Below, piece by piece: positions 1 to 7,202 of a stretch of DNA of 15,124 nt. Position numbers and translations under genes: made by a program. Under the pieces are notes generated by a model. It worked only from the letters and a program-made list of their open reading frames with translations, did no database searches and was not told where the DNA came from. Position 1 is the first letter of the stretch. Each line of letters opens with the position of its first letter. The DNA is taken from NCBI GenBank assembly GCA_002404395.1, contig DHJP01000060.1:1054-16177 (forward strand), read 5' to 3'. This DNA comes from Clostridiales bacterium UBA4717. GTDB taxonomy: Bacteria; Bacillota; Clostridia; Oscillospirales; CAG-272.

Positions 1-217
1 AGACCATCGGCTTCTTTACGCCGAGATAGGCAAGCAGGTGCGCGGTGTTGCGCGTATCCTCCGCCGCAATAAAATCGACCTCCGAGAGCGCTTTTACCGC
101 GCGTTCTGAAAGATCGGCAAGATTACCAATCGGCGTTGCCACCAGATACAGGTGCCCGGGTTCAATGCGGTTTTTCTCACGCTCCATCGAACGCTCAGGC
201 TTTTTGATACTGCTCAT
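1..217 (-). CDS. rsmI: 16S rRNA (cytidine1402-2'-O)-methyltransferase, N-terminal part (cut by window edge)
   Basis: RsmI uses S-adenosylmethionine to methylate the 2'-O ribose of C1402 in the decoding centre of 16S rRNA, in the cytoplasm. Only the first 72 codons lie in the window. Seen: the family N-terminal signature [20 protein letters not shown] at about residues 21-40, then [12 protein letters not shown] and LLAYLGV, which are the first blocks of the tetrapyrrole-methylase-like fold. The ATG at 215-217 was chosen because GGAG stands 6 nt upstream of it. This start lies inside the end of trmN6, a 23-bp overlap in another frame, so the two are probably translationally coupled. The same pairing (yabB-yabC) is known from Bacillus. 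No defect is visible in the part present. Confidence 0.95.
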   Translation of the reverse strand, partial: MSSIKKPERSMEREKNRIEPGHLYLVATPIGNLADLSERAVKALSEVDFIAAEDTRNTAHLLAYLGVKKPMV

Positions 218-944
218 TGAATTCTCCGTTTTCGTATATATAATTAAGTTCGCTTGTATATTCGCTCATTTGCTTGTACATTATAAGCGGCGGAGTGACC
301 GAAAGCGAAGCGGCGGCGCCAAGCTTGGATTCCACAAGCACGAGACAGGGTGCAAGTCCGCTTCTTGCATGAACAAAGGTCATCCTCTTCGGTTCAAGCT
401 TATTTTCCCTCAACGCTGCTATAAGCTCAATCAATCTGTCCGGGCGATATACGGTGTAAAAATATCCGCCGTGCTTCAAAACACGTGCGGCGCACGCGGC
501 AAAATCATATATGCTGCCGTGTACCTCGTGGCGTGCGATCTGCTTTTCGCTTTTTTCATTCGCACGCCCGCTGTCGGCACGCATATACGGAGGATTGGCA
601 AACACGGTTTCGACCGTTTCGGTAATATCTCCCATAGCAAACTGCCGAATATCCCGACACAAAGACACCACTCTGCCGTCAAGCGCGTTTTCTTTGATAT
701 TTTTCTCACAAAGCGCAGCAAATTCGGGCTGAAGCTCAAGTGCATATATTTTCGCAAAGTCGCCGCGCGACGCACAAAGCAAGGAGATCACTCCGGTCCC
801 GCTTCCGAGTTCGACGGCAACCGATGTGTGGCGCTTTTTCATATATGCCGAAAGCAAATATGCGTCGGTTCCGAAAGTCAGACCTCCGCGTTTTTGATAT
901 AACTTCAGCTTTTCGTTGATCTCGGTTAAAAAGATATCGCTCAT
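195..944 (-). CDS. trmN6: tRNA1(Val) (adenine37-N6)-methyltransferase-like protein
   Basis: Predicted class I SAM-dependent N6-adenine methyltransferase of the TrmN6/YfiC/YabB family, which modifies A37 next to the anticodon of tRNA1(Val). Seen: motif [14 protein letters not shown] at about residues 45-57 (SAM binding), the acidic YALELQPE strand, and the catalytic NPPYMRAD motif (NPPY, typical of N6-adenine and related amino methyltransferases). The protein is 249 aa, the usual family size. The start ATG at 942-944 has GGAGG 7 nt upstream; a longer in-frame version from 983 has no advantage and would overlap manA. It begins 23 nt after the manA stop and overlaps the rsmI start, so it is the middle gene of a three-gene operon. 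The exact tRNA target is inferred from the family. Confidence 0.88.
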   Translation of the reverse strand: MSDIFLTEINEKLKLYQKRGGLTFGTDAYLLSAYMKKRHTSVAVELGSGTGVISLLCASRGDFAKIYALELQPEFAALCEKNIKENALDGRVVSLCRDIRQFAMGDITETVETVFANPPYMRADSGRANEKSEKQIARHEVHGSIYDFAACAARVLKHGGYFYTVYRPDRLIELIAALRENKLEPKRMTFVHARSGLAPCLVLVESKLGAAASLSVTPPLIMYKQMSEYTSELNYIYENGEFNEQYQKA

Positions 945-967
945 CAGGCTTCCTCCGCCGACTCCGC

Positions 968-1963
968 TCACTTGTGCGCGCACGGCACGCTTGCCGCAAG
1001 CACTTCAAGCACGCCGTGAAGCGAGAGCTCACCTGCTCCGGCAGGTACAAAAAAAGTATCTCCGGCTGACACGGGTTCGACCATATTTTTATAGTGCAGC
1101 TCGCCTGAGCCGCGTGTAAAGCTGAGCGAAGCAAAGCTGTCATCTCCAACGCGCACGCTCTGTACGCCGTTTACCGTATACCTTATCACCGTAAACTTAT
1201 CGCAGGCGGCAAGCACCTCTCCGTCGGATACGGGGTGTCCGTATTCAAGTTTTTCATATGCGCCGCGCTCAGCGTTGCTGTCGCCGAAGCGGCGAATCAC
1301 ATCGAGCGCGCGGTCAAGATGCAATTCACGCAGTTTACCGTCGCTTCCGCGGCGGTTATAGTCATACAATCTATATGTAACGTCCGAGTTCTGTTGGATC
1401 TCGCACAGTGTGATACCGCCGCCGATAGCGTGTACAAGTCCGGCGGGAATAAAATAAGTCTCGCCCGGTTTCACTTTTATATGATGAAGCAGCAATTCAA
1501 GCGTACCGCTTTCCGCAGCCGTGCGTAGCTTTGTCTTGTCATACTCGTTCATGCCTATGACCAGCTCGCTGCCCTCGTCGGCGTCCATTATATACCACAT
1601 CTCGGTTTTCCCGAGGTCATTCTCATGCTCAAGCGCATAAGCGTCGCTCGGATGGACCTGAACCGACAGCGCCGACGCGGAATCAATAAATTTGACAAGC
1701 AGTGGGAATCTTCCGCCGTCATATTCCGGAGATACCGACTTGTTCCCCAAAATTTCAATGATCTCGCCGAGCGTTTTCCCGGCAAGCGGACCGTTTGCGG
1801 CAATGCTCATTTTTCCGTCGCGGCAGGAAAGCTCCCAAGCCTCGGCGTAATTTTCAAGCCCGACAGGCTTATGATATTTTTCGATCAGTCGCGTACCACC
1901 CCAAATTGCCGATTTTGAGTATGGGATCATTTTAACGGGATAGTATAATTCGTTGTTATTCAT
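968..1963 (-). CDS. manA: mannose-6-phosphate isomerase, class I
   Basis: Zinc-dependent cytoplasmic enzyme interconverting mannose 6-phosphate and fructose 6-phosphate; it feeds mannose into glycolysis or supplies mannose-6-P for GDP-mannose. Seen: the N-terminal block IPYSKSAIWGGTRL, then LSVQVHPSD and KTEMWYIMDA, which provide the Gln, His and Glu zinc ligands, and the fourth ligand in GLVHAIGGG, followed by EIQQNSDVTYRLYDYNR, a hallmark of the Bacillus-type short class I enzymes. The length of about 331 aa fits that group. The ATG at 1961-1963 was chosen since the family begins near there; its SD (AAGTGG) is weak, and an in-frame GTG at 1996 is the alternative. It is the first gene of the operon with trmN6 and rsmI and diverges from the small N/Q-rich gene. 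Confidence 0.93.
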   Translation of the reverse strand: MNNNELYYPVKMIPYSKSAIWGGTRLIEKYHKPVGLENYAEAWELSCRDGKMSIAANGPLAGKTLGEIIEILGNKSVSPEYDGGRFPLLVKFIDSASALSVQVHPSDAYALEHENDLGKTEMWYIMDADEGSELVIGMNEYDKTKLRTAAESGTLELLLHHIKVKPGETYFIPAGLVHAIGGGITLCEIQQNSDVTYRLYDYNRRGSDGKLRELHLDRALDVIRRFGDSNAERGAYEKLEYGHPVSDGEVLAACDKFTVIRYTVNGVQSVRVGDDSFASLSFTRGSGELHYKNMVEPVSAGDTFFVPAGAGELSLHGVLEVLAASVPCAHK

Positions 1964-2189
1964 AGCCACTTTAATACAAATATAATTTTCTCGCACATTT
2001 TCCGCTCAGGCGCTTAACCGAGGTATAAATCCGCAAAAAACGCAAATACTGTTCTCACGGGCAATTTAAGCCCGAAAATTTCAAGCCGCCGCAAGCGGCA
2101 GCAGCGTGAAAATTCCGCGTATGCAAATCGAAACGGATTTCACGTTTAGTTACTGTTTGAGCCGTCGCAATCGGCTCGGGGGGATTATT
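1964..2189. other. Divergent intergenic region, manA / N-Q peptide gene
   Basis: No gene is supported here. The stretch must hold the start signals of both manA (leftward) and the small plus-strand gene (rightward), but I could not name a convincing -35/-10 pair for either. What can be seen is three inverted repeats: CGGGC/GCCCG at 2058-2074, GCCGC/GCGGC at 2085-2099, and GAGCCG/CGGCTC at 2159-2177, the last directly before the SD of the plus-strand gene. The middle hairpin is flanked by TTTCA and TGAAA, which could lengthen its stem. Confidence 0.5.
2159..2177 (+). promoter_or_regulatory. Leader stem-loop before the N/Q peptide gene
   Basis: GAGCCG pairs with CGGCTC around a 7-nt loop. It is preceded by TGTTT and followed at once by the G-rich SD; 12 nt separate it from the ATG. 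It is one of seven leaders in the window with this architecture (see findings). A second and third hairpin lie upstream at 2085-2099 and 2058-2074. Confidence 0.6.
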
Positions 2190-2321
2190 ATGAACAAGAA
2201 TCAGAATCAGAGCAAAAATCAGAATCAGAACCAGAACAAAAACCAGAACAAGAATCAGTCGCAGAATCAAAATCAGGACAAGAATCAGAACAACAACGAA
2301 AACGACAACTGCGACAGATAA
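2190..2321 (+). CDS. 43-aa Asn/Gln-alternating low-complexity peptide
   Basis: Function unknown. The peptide starts MNKNQNQSKNQ and ends NENDNCDR. Of its 43 residues, 18 are Asn and 11 are Gln. Asn sits at every even position from 2 to 40 except three (Ser8, Ser24, Asp30), while Gln, Lys and Ser fill the odd ones. There is no hydrophobic residue after the initiator Met, so no signal peptide or membrane segment, and there is a single Cys at 41. The reading frame is supported by a strong SD (GGGGGGA, 5 nt before the ATG), a leader stem-loop of the type seen before other genes here, a TAA stop and a hairpin terminator 10 nt later. Synonymous codons are mixed (10 AAC and 8 AAT), so this is not a freshly expanded DNA repeat. 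An in-frame upstream start at 2106 has no SD. Similar N/Q-rich tiny proteins occur in clostridial genomes as hypothetical proteins; expression is not proven. Confidence 0.6.
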   Translation: MNKNQNQSKNQNQNQNKNQNKNQSQNQNQDKNQNNNENDNCDR

Positions 2322-2331
2322 AGCGCAAAAT

Positions 2332-2366
2332 CGAAGAAGCTTTTCGTACAGCGGAAAGCTTCTTCG
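2332..2366. terminator. Long hairpin terminator between N/Q gene and SGNH esterase gene
   Basis: CGAAGAAGCTTT (2332-2343) pairs perfectly with AAAGCTTCTTCG (2355-2366), and three more pairs (one G-U) can form inside, leaving a 5-nt loop. Read on the minus strand the stem is followed by ATTTTGCGC, a short T-run, so it fits best as terminator of the SGNH gene whose stop is 8 nt away. It may also stop transcription of the plus-strand peptide gene, although no T-tract follows in that direction. Confidence 0.75.
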
Positions 2367-2373
2367 GCTTCTA

Positions 2374-3420
2374 TCAGAATTTCAATGCACGCGCAATCAC
2401 TGTTCCGATAACATCAGCCATACGTTCAAAGCCGACGTCATTCGGATGACAACCGTCAACCGTACAATCGTATCTGCCCTCTCCCGAAAAGAGCTGATAG
2501 GAGTCGATATAATAAACCTTTCGGTCACCGGACTTTATCGCATATTCATATGTATCGAAAACTACGCATCTGCGTTCGGCATAGTCGATATCTACATCGG
2601 GCTTGCCGACGATGATATAGGGTATGTCTTGGTGTTTGGCCCGTATTGTTTCATAAAGCTTTTTATGTGTGGCAAGCAGGTGCGCAGTATCAGGCGCGTT
2701 GTGGTCGTAATCGGACACAAACGCCGACATTTCAAGGTTCGCCATGTATTCGGCAATATTGTCTTCGCCGCGCGCACTGCCCGAAAAGCCGAGATTTATG
2801 AAGTCGGTATCATATTTCCGCGAGATCCGCGCCTGATAGCAAATACCGGGACGCGAGGAGCAGGCTCCCTGCGTAATTGACGAGCCGTAGTAAACGATCG
2901 GAAGCGCAGGGCTGTACGGTACGTGCGGAGCAACCGCGTCGCCCTCGCGCAGACCAAGCTCAAGCTTATCAAAACCGTTATACAGCGGCATGTTTATGGT
3001 AATCTCTTTATGACCCTTCGGCAGCTTTATAAGATGCACCGCATCGGCGTCCTCCTTAAGCTGCGGCGTCAGCACAGCGGTGAAACGCTCAAGACTTCCC
3101 TCTTTTACATAGACATCGAAGCCCGAGCTGCTGTTGATATCCATATGATTCATCAGACCGATATAATTCTGAGTCACGCGGAGCGCAAACTCATCGGCGT
3201 CGGTAGCGAAACGCAGTCTGCCGCCGGCAGTATTGTATTGCAGGTTCGCTACCCCCTCGTTAACGCTTTTACCGAGTGCATCCGGCAAGCGCATATACTT
3301 GCGTATTTCATGCGGTTTGTAAAGCCCATGGATTGATACCTCGGGAATATCAAGAACGTCGCGGAAATTGAATTCGGACACATCCGCAGGATCGTATCCC
3401 CTATATGAAAGCTTTGGCAT
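2374..3420 (-). CDS. SGNH/GDSL-family esterase (two-domain, GxDLY/Lipase_GDSL_3 type)
   Basis: Predicted serine esterase, probably deacylating a carbohydrate or other small ester; the substrate is unknown. Residues 1 to about 150 form the beta-rich N-terminal domain that precedes the catalytic domain in this family. The catalytic SGNH domain starts at PIVYYGSSITQGACSSRPG: Ser181 is the nucleophile in the GxSIT block. Block II is INLGFSGSARGE (oxyanion Gly), and block V is DGCHPNDVG with Asp322 and His325 of the triad. There is no signal peptide, so it is likely intracellular. The ATG at 3418-3420 has GGGGGAGG 10 nt upstream. The gene stands alone, with a candidate promoter and two hairpins upstream and a long hairpin terminator downstream. 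The family call is firm; the substrate is not known. Confidence 0.88.
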   Translation of the reverse strand: MPKLSYRGYDPADVSEFNFRDVLDIPEVSIHGLYKPHEIRKYMRLPDALGKSVNEGVANLQYNTAGGRLRFATDADEFALRVTQNYIGLMNHMDINSSSGFDVYVKEGSLERFTAVLTPQLKEDADAVHLIKLPKGHKEITINMPLYNGFDKLELGLREGDAVAPHVPYSPALPIVYYGSSITQGACSSRPGICYQARISRKYDTDFINLGFSGSARGEDNIAEYMANLEMSAFVSDYDHNAPDTAHLLATHKKLYETIRAKHQDIPYIIVGKPDVDIDYAERRCVVFDTYEYAIKSGDRKVYYIDSYQLFSGEGRYDCTVDGCHPNDVGFERMADVIGTVIARALKF

Positions 3421-3446
3421 AATGACTGAGCCTCCCCCAATAATAT

Positions 3447-3461
3447 GTCGGCGAAGCCGAC
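3447..3461 (-). promoter_or_regulatory. Leader stem-loop before the SGNH esterase gene
   Basis: Read on the minus strand, GTCGGC-TTC-GCCGAC: a perfect 6-bp stem with a 3-nt loop, preceded by GTTTACGA. It lies 26 nt before the ATG, just upstream of the GGGGGAGG ribosome binding site. It shares its stem with the hairpin at 7120-7134 and its architecture with the other leaders in this window. Confidence 0.6.
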
Positions 3462-3476
3462 TCGTAAACTATCTGA

Positions 3477-3495
3477 CATCGTGCGAAGCGCGATG
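3477..3495 (-). promoter_or_regulatory. Second, upstream leader hairpin of the SGNH gene
   Basis: Read on the minus strand, CATCGCGC-TTC-GCACGATG: an 8-bp stem (one G-U pair) with the same TTC triloop as the hairpin 15 nt further downstream. The pair makes a tandem of triloop hairpins in the 5' leader. Confidence 0.5.
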
Positions 3496-3525
3496 ACGGT
3501 GTGCGGCTAAATTTATTTTAATTTC

Positions 3526-3554
3526 ATTAAACCTCACTCTGTGCAAAAACTCAA
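3526..3554 (-). promoter_or_regulatory. Candidate sigma-A promoter for the SGNH esterase gene
   Basis: On the minus strand TTGAGT (3549-3554), a 17-nt spacer, and TTTAAT (3526-3531), four and five matches to the consensus boxes. It would give a leader of roughly 100 nt holding both hairpins. The same stretch also contains an imperfect CCTCGCT/AGTGAGG inverted repeat (3532-3561) that could instead end the topB transcript. Confidence 0.4.
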
Positions 3555-3568
3555 AGCGAGGCGATTCG

Positions 3569-5785
3569 TCACTCAGAGCGAATGTCGTCAGACAACGAAT
3601 ACAAAAACGCAAGATCGTCGGCGCTCGGAGCCTGACGGCTCGAATAGCCGATCGGACCCGTACTTTGCCGAGCTTTTGGCGTATTTTCAAACTCAAATAC
3701 AACTCTGCCGTTATCAAGTTTGAGGTATGCATCAAAGCTTTTACCGCTTTTCCCGACAAAGCCGCGTATCTTTGCACTTTTTCCCTGAGACAAGATCAAC
3801 CCGGCATTCGCCTTTGAAATGACGCGGCTGCAGATAACTCCGCCGATCTTGAATTTACATCCTTCTTTATATCCGGTACAGCCGTAGCCGTACCTCCCTC
3901 TGACCACACTCTTGCCGCAAAGCGGACAGACACCGACCGCATCACCGAAAAAACCGTCATCGGTGTCGGTTTCAAGCGGTTCATTCGGGCGTTTTTCAAA
4001 TACCTCCATGATCTCGTCGCGCGCAAGTTTTACGCTTTCATCGACCGTCATATTTCCGTGATAAACGCTTTTAAGCGCCTTGCCAAGCTCGCTCGTTTTA
4101 TATTTGTCCATGGAAATATGCATACGCGACAGCGCTTCAATAAGGTATTCGCCGTCCGGCTCAATAGTATACACGTCCTTTGTAAGCTTTATATATTTGC
4201 TTTTTTTGGCGTTGTCGATGATCCCGGTACGGGTCGCTTCGGTTCCGAGTTCAAGTCCTTCAAATATCGCGCGATATTCGTCCTCGTCTCCTTCGCTTTT
4301 GTCACCTTTGTCCTTTTTATCTTCTCGAAACGGGTTTTTCAGATAATTGTTCAATGTCTCGATCGTGTAGTGCTTCGGTGGCGAAGTTTCTTTTTCACCC
4401 GGCTCAAACGCCGTTTCAATGATATCTCCGCGCTCAAGCTTCGGCAATATCTTATCCTTTTGCGTGTAGTCGTCGTACTTCGTGAATCCGGGTTCTGTTA
4501 TCACGGTTCCCTTTAAGGTAAATTCCTCAAGCTCACCGGTCTTTATTTTGATCTCGGTCTTTTCAACCTTACATTCCTCTGCGCAGAAAACCGCTACGAA
4601 ACGGCGCATCACTGTGGAATATACCTTGGCTTCATCCTCACTCAAACGATTTTTGTCGGGGATCTTGTAGGTCGGAGTCAACGCTGAGTGCGATTCGATC
4701 TTTGAATCGTCAAAAATGGTTTTGCCGTCTTTGAAGGTCACCGGATATCCGAGCTTTTTCACTCCATCCAGAATCTTTTTGATCTTATCTTTTTCAGCCG
4801 TTGCCAGATATTCGCTGTTGGTACGCGGATAGGTAAGATAGCCTTCCTCGTACAGCTTTTGCACCACCGAAAGGCTGTTTTCCATTGACATTTTATATTT
4901 CTTGCCGAGCACATTCTGAAGCTTTGACAAGGAATATAGCTTGCCCGGGGAAATCGTATCCTTTTTCACTTTTTTGGATACTACCACAGTCTTTTCGGCA
5001 TTATAACGCGCGGCTTCAAGCTTTGCTTTTTCAAGTTCGTCTTTGGCAAATCGTTTTTTGGAAACGAGCTCAAGCTTTTCGCCGTCCCTTTCGGTGCGGC
5101 TTATCAATGTATAATAAAGCTCAGGCTTGAAATTTCTGATTGCCAAATCCCTGTCGTATATCGCCTTAACTATAGGCACGATCACTCGTCCGACTCTGAG
5201 CAGAGTTCCGCTCTTGAGTGTTGCATAACGCGTAAGATTTACACCGTAAAGCCAATCTATGTAGGTGCGGGCAAAGCCTTCGCTTGCCAGATTGTCGTAT
5301 TCGGACTCGTCAAGCATCGAATCAAGCGCCGAGCGTATAGTTTCTGCGGTCTGATCGGGTAACCAAAGCCGCTTAAGACTTTTGCCGCTGACAGAGGCGT
5401 GTTCAATGCAAAGTCTGATTATTATTTCGCCTTCACGGTCTGAGTCTCCGGCATTTACGATAGTGTCAACATCGGCGCGCGCGCAAAGTGTCTTTATCGT
5501 TTCAAACTGCCTTTGCACACCGCTGTCAGGCTGCTTGTTATCGTCAAGGCGCAGTCTGAATCTGAAGCGCTCGGGAAAGCACGGCAGATTCACCATCGAC
5601 CACTTTTTGGTTCCGTCGGGATTCGGGTTGTAGTCATCAATATCGCAGAGCGAAAACAGGTGTCCGAACGCCCAGGTCACAATATATTCTCCGCCCTCAA
5701 AATAGCGGTCACGCTTATTCAAGCCTCCGATAGCCGCAACGATATTACGCGCAAGCGACGGTTTTTCGGCAATAATCAGCTTCAT
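3569..5785 (-). CDS. topB: DNA topoisomerase III (type IA)
   Basis: Type IA topoisomerase that passes single strands through a transient 5'-phosphotyrosine break; it relaxes negative supercoils and decatenates replication and recombination intermediates. Seen in its 738 residues: the TOPRIM domain with IIAEKPS (Glu7) and GDSDREGE (Asp114, Asp116, Glu118); the catalytic tyrosine in EGYLTYPRTNSEY (Tyr319); the ELGTEATRTGII block; a four-cysteine zinc ribbon (CPLC and two later Cys, about 640-665); and a C-terminal Toprim_Crpt-type repeat (VISKANAGLIL to VVFEF). A charged KDKGDKSEGDEDE linker at about 500 looks like a loop. The ATG overlaps the stop of the preceding membrane-protein gene (ATGA) and has no evident SD, so translation probably depends on coupling. 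It is the last gene of the five-gene run. Confidence 0.97.
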   Translation of the reverse strand: MKLIIAEKPSLARNIVAAIGGLNKRDRYFEGGEYIVTWAFGHLFSLCDIDDYNPNPDGTKKWSMVNLPCFPERFRFRLRLDDNKQPDSGVQRQFETIKTLCARADVDTIVNAGDSDREGEIIIRLCIEHASVSGKSLKRLWLPDQTAETIRSALDSMLDESEYDNLASEGFARTYIDWLYGVNLTRYATLKSGTLLRVGRVIVPIVKAIYDRDLAIRNFKPELYYTLISRTERDGEKLELVSKKRFAKDELEKAKLEAARYNAEKTVVVSKKVKKDTISPGKLYSLSKLQNVLGKKYKMSMENSLSVVQKLYEEGYLTYPRTNSEYLATAEKDKIKKILDGVKKLGYPVTFKDGKTIFDDSKIESHSALTPTYKIPDKNRLSEDEAKVYSTVMRRFVAVFCAEECKVEKTEIKIKTGELEEFTLKGTVITEPGFTKYDDYTQKDKILPKLERGDIIETAFEPGEKETSPPKHYTIETLNNYLKNPFREDKKDKGDKSEGDEDEYRAIFEGLELGTEATRTGIIDNAKKSKYIKLTKDVYTIEPDGEYLIEALSRMHISMDKYKTSELGKALKSVYHGNMTVDESVKLARDEIMEVFEKRPNEPLETDTDDGFFGDAVGVCPLCGKSVVRGRYGYGCTGYKEGCKFKIGGVICSRVISKANAGLILSQGKSAKIRGFVGKSGKSFDAYLKLDNGRVVFEFENTPKARQSTGPIGYSSRQAPSADDLAFLYSLSDDIRSE

Positions 5786-7107
5786 GATACGCGGTACAGA
5801 ATAGAATCATCAACATATGTGCGCACTGCAGAGCTTGCGCTGCAAAGCTGTACGAACCATACGAGATCCACAAAAAGCGCAGGCATCCAGATGATCGGAT
5901 AATCGCCCGCAAGCGCAAACGAAAGCACCGAAAATACTGCCGCCGCACCGAAAAGTACACATGACACCGTGATCTTCCGCGACAGTCCGCGAATTTCGTC
6001 GGAATCTATTTTTTCAAGCGCGGCGTCACTGCTCTTGCCCGAAAGTGAACGCACAACAGCATTTACAAGGCGTGCGACCAATATATACGATACAAAAAGC
6101 ATCACCGCTTCACAGATCACCGCCGACACTGCGACAAGGTAGGAGTCATAAGCCTCAAACGAAAGTTTTACCGCTTCATATGAATATTTGGTCGCAAAAA
6201 GCGTTTTGATCACATAGGCGGCAACAGAGACCGCGGCGGAACCCACAGTAAATACTGCGGCGAGCCGACTTGAGTAGCCCTGACCCGCGAGCTTTTTCAA
6301 AGCGAACAAAACCACGATCGGCATGATAAAGGTGGGGACAAGATCCACCGAGTCAAATATTATGCTGAACATAAACAGACCGGCGGCGGTCATCATAAAC
6401 ATTGCGCCCGAGATGACCTTTGCGCGATATATACCGGTTTTGATCGCCTTGACGTCAAACGCAGCGTCCACCTTTGACACAAACTCGCTTTCGGTCGTGA
6501 CCGCTTTAAAGAACGGAATTATAACACAGAGCCACACTATCGCCGCAATAAGCATTATCACAAAACAGACAACATAAACAAGCGGCTTGAAGGAGAGCAG
6601 ATTCCGCGCGCCTTCGGGCGTGATCGTCGAGCTTTGTCCCGAAAGCTCCAAAAACTCGGGCAAAACATTGGTAATATACTTGACGGCGACAAAGAACACG
6701 GTCGCACTTTGCGCGATCTTTATATGTTCTCGCTTGCTTTTTCCTCGCACTGCAAAAGCGGCGCGCAGATCATACAGCTCGGAGATCTCTGAGATGCCGT
6801 CAAAAAGTCCTGTAAACGCCGAAAGCACGAAGATCGTTTCAAGCACATCGAAAACCAGAGTAACCGTCAGCACCATAGTGGCGTCGATCTGCGGTACAAG
6901 CACGAGCGAGACCGCTTTTGCCAGCGTCAGCCAGAAAAGCTTAAGCATATTTGAGCTTGACTCGGCAAGTTTTCCGGAAAGATAAGTGGTTTTCGATATC
7001 GCCCTCATAAGTAAAAACCATGCGATGAAATCCGGAAGAAAGTCAAACAAGTTTATCATCGGATTTGAAAGCAGCACAAGCGCCGCGATCAGACAGGGCA
7101 GGTTCAT
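5782..7107 (-). CDS. Polytopic membrane protein of unknown function
   Basis: Not assigned to a family. The roughly 441-aa product is strongly hydrophobic with about ten likely membrane segments, for example LVYVVCFVIMLIAAIVWLC near 180-200, separated by short loops and one longer cytoplasmic-looking stretch rich in charged residues (VRGKSKREH). The N-terminus has LLSNPMINLFDFLPDFIAWF, a pattern I associate with uncharacterised clostridial membrane proteins; this is recollection, not a search. The start at 7105-7107 is preferred over the ATG at 7117-7119 because the latter abuts a stem-loop with no room for an SD, while the inner ATG has GGGA 5 nt upstream. It overlaps topB by 4 nt and follows another membrane protein gene after 95 nt. 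The context (signal peptidase upstream, topoisomerase downstream) does not reveal a role. Confidence 0.8.
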   Translation of the reverse strand: MNLPCLIAALVLLSNPMINLFDFLPDFIAWFLLMRAISKTTYLSGKLAESSSNMLKLFWLTLAKAVSLVLVPQIDATMVLTVTLVFDVLETIFVLSAFTGLFDGISEISELYDLRAAFAVRGKSKREHIKIAQSATVFFVAVKYITNVLPEFLELSGQSSTITPEGARNLLSFKPLVYVVCFVIMLIAAIVWLCVIIPFFKAVTTESEFVSKVDAAFDVKAIKTGIYRAKVISGAMFMMTAAGLFMFSIIFDSVDLVPTFIMPIVVLFALKKLAGQGYSSRLAAVFTVGSAAVSVAAYVIKTLFATKYSYEAVKLSFEAYDSYLVAVSAVICEAVMLFVSYILVARLVNAVVRSLSGKSSDAALEKIDSDEIRGLSRKITVSCVLFGAAAVFSVLSFALAGDYPIIWMPALFVDLVWFVQLCSASSAVRTYVDDSILYRVS

Positions 7108-7119
7108 GTTAATTCCCAT

Positions 7120-7134
7120 GTCGGCGTAGCCGAC
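7120..7134 (-). promoter_or_regulatory. Leader stem-loop before the large membrane-protein gene
   Basis: Read on the minus strand, GTCGGC-TAC-GCCGAC after TTATTGA: a perfect 6-bp stem with a 3-nt loop, 12 nt before the preferred start codon. It has the same stem as the hairpin before the SGNH gene (3447-3461) but a different loop. Confidence 0.6.
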
Positions 7135-7144
7135 TCAATAATTA

Positions 7145-7166
7145 TTGCCGAATGCGGTTTCGGCAA
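7145..7166 (-). promoter_or_regulatory. Intergenic hairpin between the two membrane-protein genes
   Basis: TTGCCGAA pairs with TTCGGCAA around a 6-nt loop, a perfect 8-bp stem. It sits 10 nt upstream of the leader stem-loop at 7120-7134. No T-tract follows on the minus strand, so it is not a typical terminator; it could be an mRNA processing or stability element inside the operon. Confidence 0.5.
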
Positions 7167-7202
7167 ACCGTAAATTCAACATATCCGTGAGCGATGCCGT
7201 AA

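Noticed and set aside
45..902. Long plus-strand open frame of 285 codons
   Set aside because: It is antisense to trmN6 and rsmI, which have clear family motifs and SDs; the plus-strand translation is rich in Arg/Ser/Cys with no recognisable motif and no SD.
2106..2189. N-terminal extension of the N/Q peptide
   Set aside because: No SD before 2106, and the strong SD and leader hairpin point to the ATG at 2190.
2055..2270. Minus-strand open frame encoding a Leu/Ile/Val repeat that looks like a membrane segment
   Set aside because: It is the reverse complement of the Asn/Gln/Lys codons of the small plus-strand gene, which automatically gives Leu/Ile/Phe/Val; its TTG start has no SD.
2190..2310. 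Tandem DNA repeat or CRISPR-like array from the AATCAG/AACAAG units
   Set aside because: No spacer/repeat structure; the periodicity follows from the peptide, and synonymous codons vary.
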